NCBI GenBank assembly: GCA_963972525.1
Contig: CAXAUZ010000003.1
Coordinates: forward strand, 1 to 64,000
Direction of reading: 5' to 3'
Length of the DNA: 64,000 bases
DNA from: Salinilacustrithrix sp003476595
GTDB taxonomy: Bacteria; Actinomycetota; Acidimicrobiia; Acidimicrobiales; Salinilacustritrichaceae
Both the position numbers and the translations under genes were made by a program. The notes beneath the pieces are model-generated. The model ran no database searches and was not told where the DNA came from. It worked only from the letters and a program-made list of their open reading frames with translations. Of this stretch, positions 63,749-64,000 are shown piece after piece (the first letter of the stretch is position 1; each line of letters starts with the position of its first letter).

Positions 63749-64000
63749 ATGCCCTTCGATGACGCCGTCCCCGACGTGGAGGGGCTCCGGGAGCTCTACC
63801 GCCAGCCCCACCCGCTGGTGCTGCGCAAGCAGATCGACCACGTCGACGAGGCAGCTCGCGCCTTCGTGGAGGCATCCCCGTTCGTCGTCGTGGCCACGAC
63901 CGGCCCGGCCGGCACCGACGCCTCGCCGCGAGGCGGCGCCCCCGGGTTCGTCGCCGTGCTGGACGAGCACCGGTTGGCGATCGGCGACCTGGCCGGGAAC
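63749..64000 (+). CDS. Pyridoxamine 5'-phosphate oxidase family protein, MSMEG_1061-like (partial)
   Basis: The first 84 residues of a flavin-type split-barrel protein cut by the window end. FVVVATTGPAGTDASPRGGAPGFVAVLDEHRLAI matches the N-terminal strand pattern of the MSMEG_1061 group of FMN-binding proteins. Substrate and full length cannot be seen. ATG 63749 follows an about 110-base gap after the copper ATPase. Confidence 0.8.
   Translation, partial: MPFDDAVPDVEGLRELYRQPHPLVLRKQIDHVDEAARAFVEASPFVVVATTGPAGTDASPRGGAPGFVAVLDEHRLAIGDLAGN

Overview
The window is high-GC DNA (host stretches count about 73% G+C, for example 44 of 60 bases at 6421-6480). It has the hallmarks of an actinomycete-type bacterium: a SenX3/RegX3-like phosphate two-component pair beside pstAB, an UPF0182 giant membrane protein, a Zincin_2 (DUF2342) metalloprotease, a 13E12-type DUF222/HNH protein, and many apparently leaderless genes. 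The exact taxon cannot be fixed from sequence alone; an Acidimicrobiia-like lineage is my inference.

Chromosomal backbone, left arm (1-32.3 kb): phosphate uptake and its sensor/regulator (pstA end, pstB, histidine kinase, response regulator); an MFS transporter coupled to a small phosphoesterase; a zinc metalloprotease divergent from an epimerase; a PDZ trypsin-like protease divergent from moaE; an mreB homologue; a five-gene branched-chain amino acid ABC operon (livG-livF-livH-livM-livK) with a structured leader and an apparent ATC start; a HEAT-repeat/membrane protein pair divergent from a PDZ-Lon protease; a large sensor kinase followed by a FecR-like protein; a DivIVA-like coiled-coil protein with a phage-Mu-F-like C-terminus; UPF0182; several hypotheticals; a DUF222/HNH protein; and tRNA-fMet.

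Genomic island (32.37-51.23 kb): the 3' 45 bases of tRNA-fMet plus two more bases are repeated exactly 18.8 kb downstream, so the tRNA is an integration site (attL 32373-32419, attR 51186-51232). Just inside each end lies the same 25-base tandem dodecamer, as expected for recombinase arm sites. No integrase is recognisable; only an excisionase-like HTH protein adjoins attR. Cargo, left to right: an IS21 istA remnant; a distinctly lower-GC catabolic block (ADP-forming acyl-CoA synthetase, two amidohydrolases, TetR, SsuABC/TauABC-type importer, acyl-CoA dehydrogenase); an IS1380 fragment abutting an IS3 element; then high-GC accessory genes (DUF3024, unknowns, a gene split by a second IS3 with a 5-base duplication, a CcbP-like protein, a RelE/XRE toxin-antitoxin pair).

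Chromosomal backbone, right arm (51.2-64 kb): a GGDEF protein fused to a cobalamin-binding module; a TetR/SRPBCC operon divergent from an NAD(P)-binding protein across a palindromic operator; an SNF-family sodium symporter; a GFA-family protein; a complete molybdate importer modABC; a SulP/STAS transporter; a CopB-type copper ATPase behind a leaderless promoter with a G-rich core; and the start of a pyridoxamine-phosphate-oxidase-like protein. Molybdate uptake (modABC) and molybdopterin synthesis (moaE) are both represented, but 50 kb apart.
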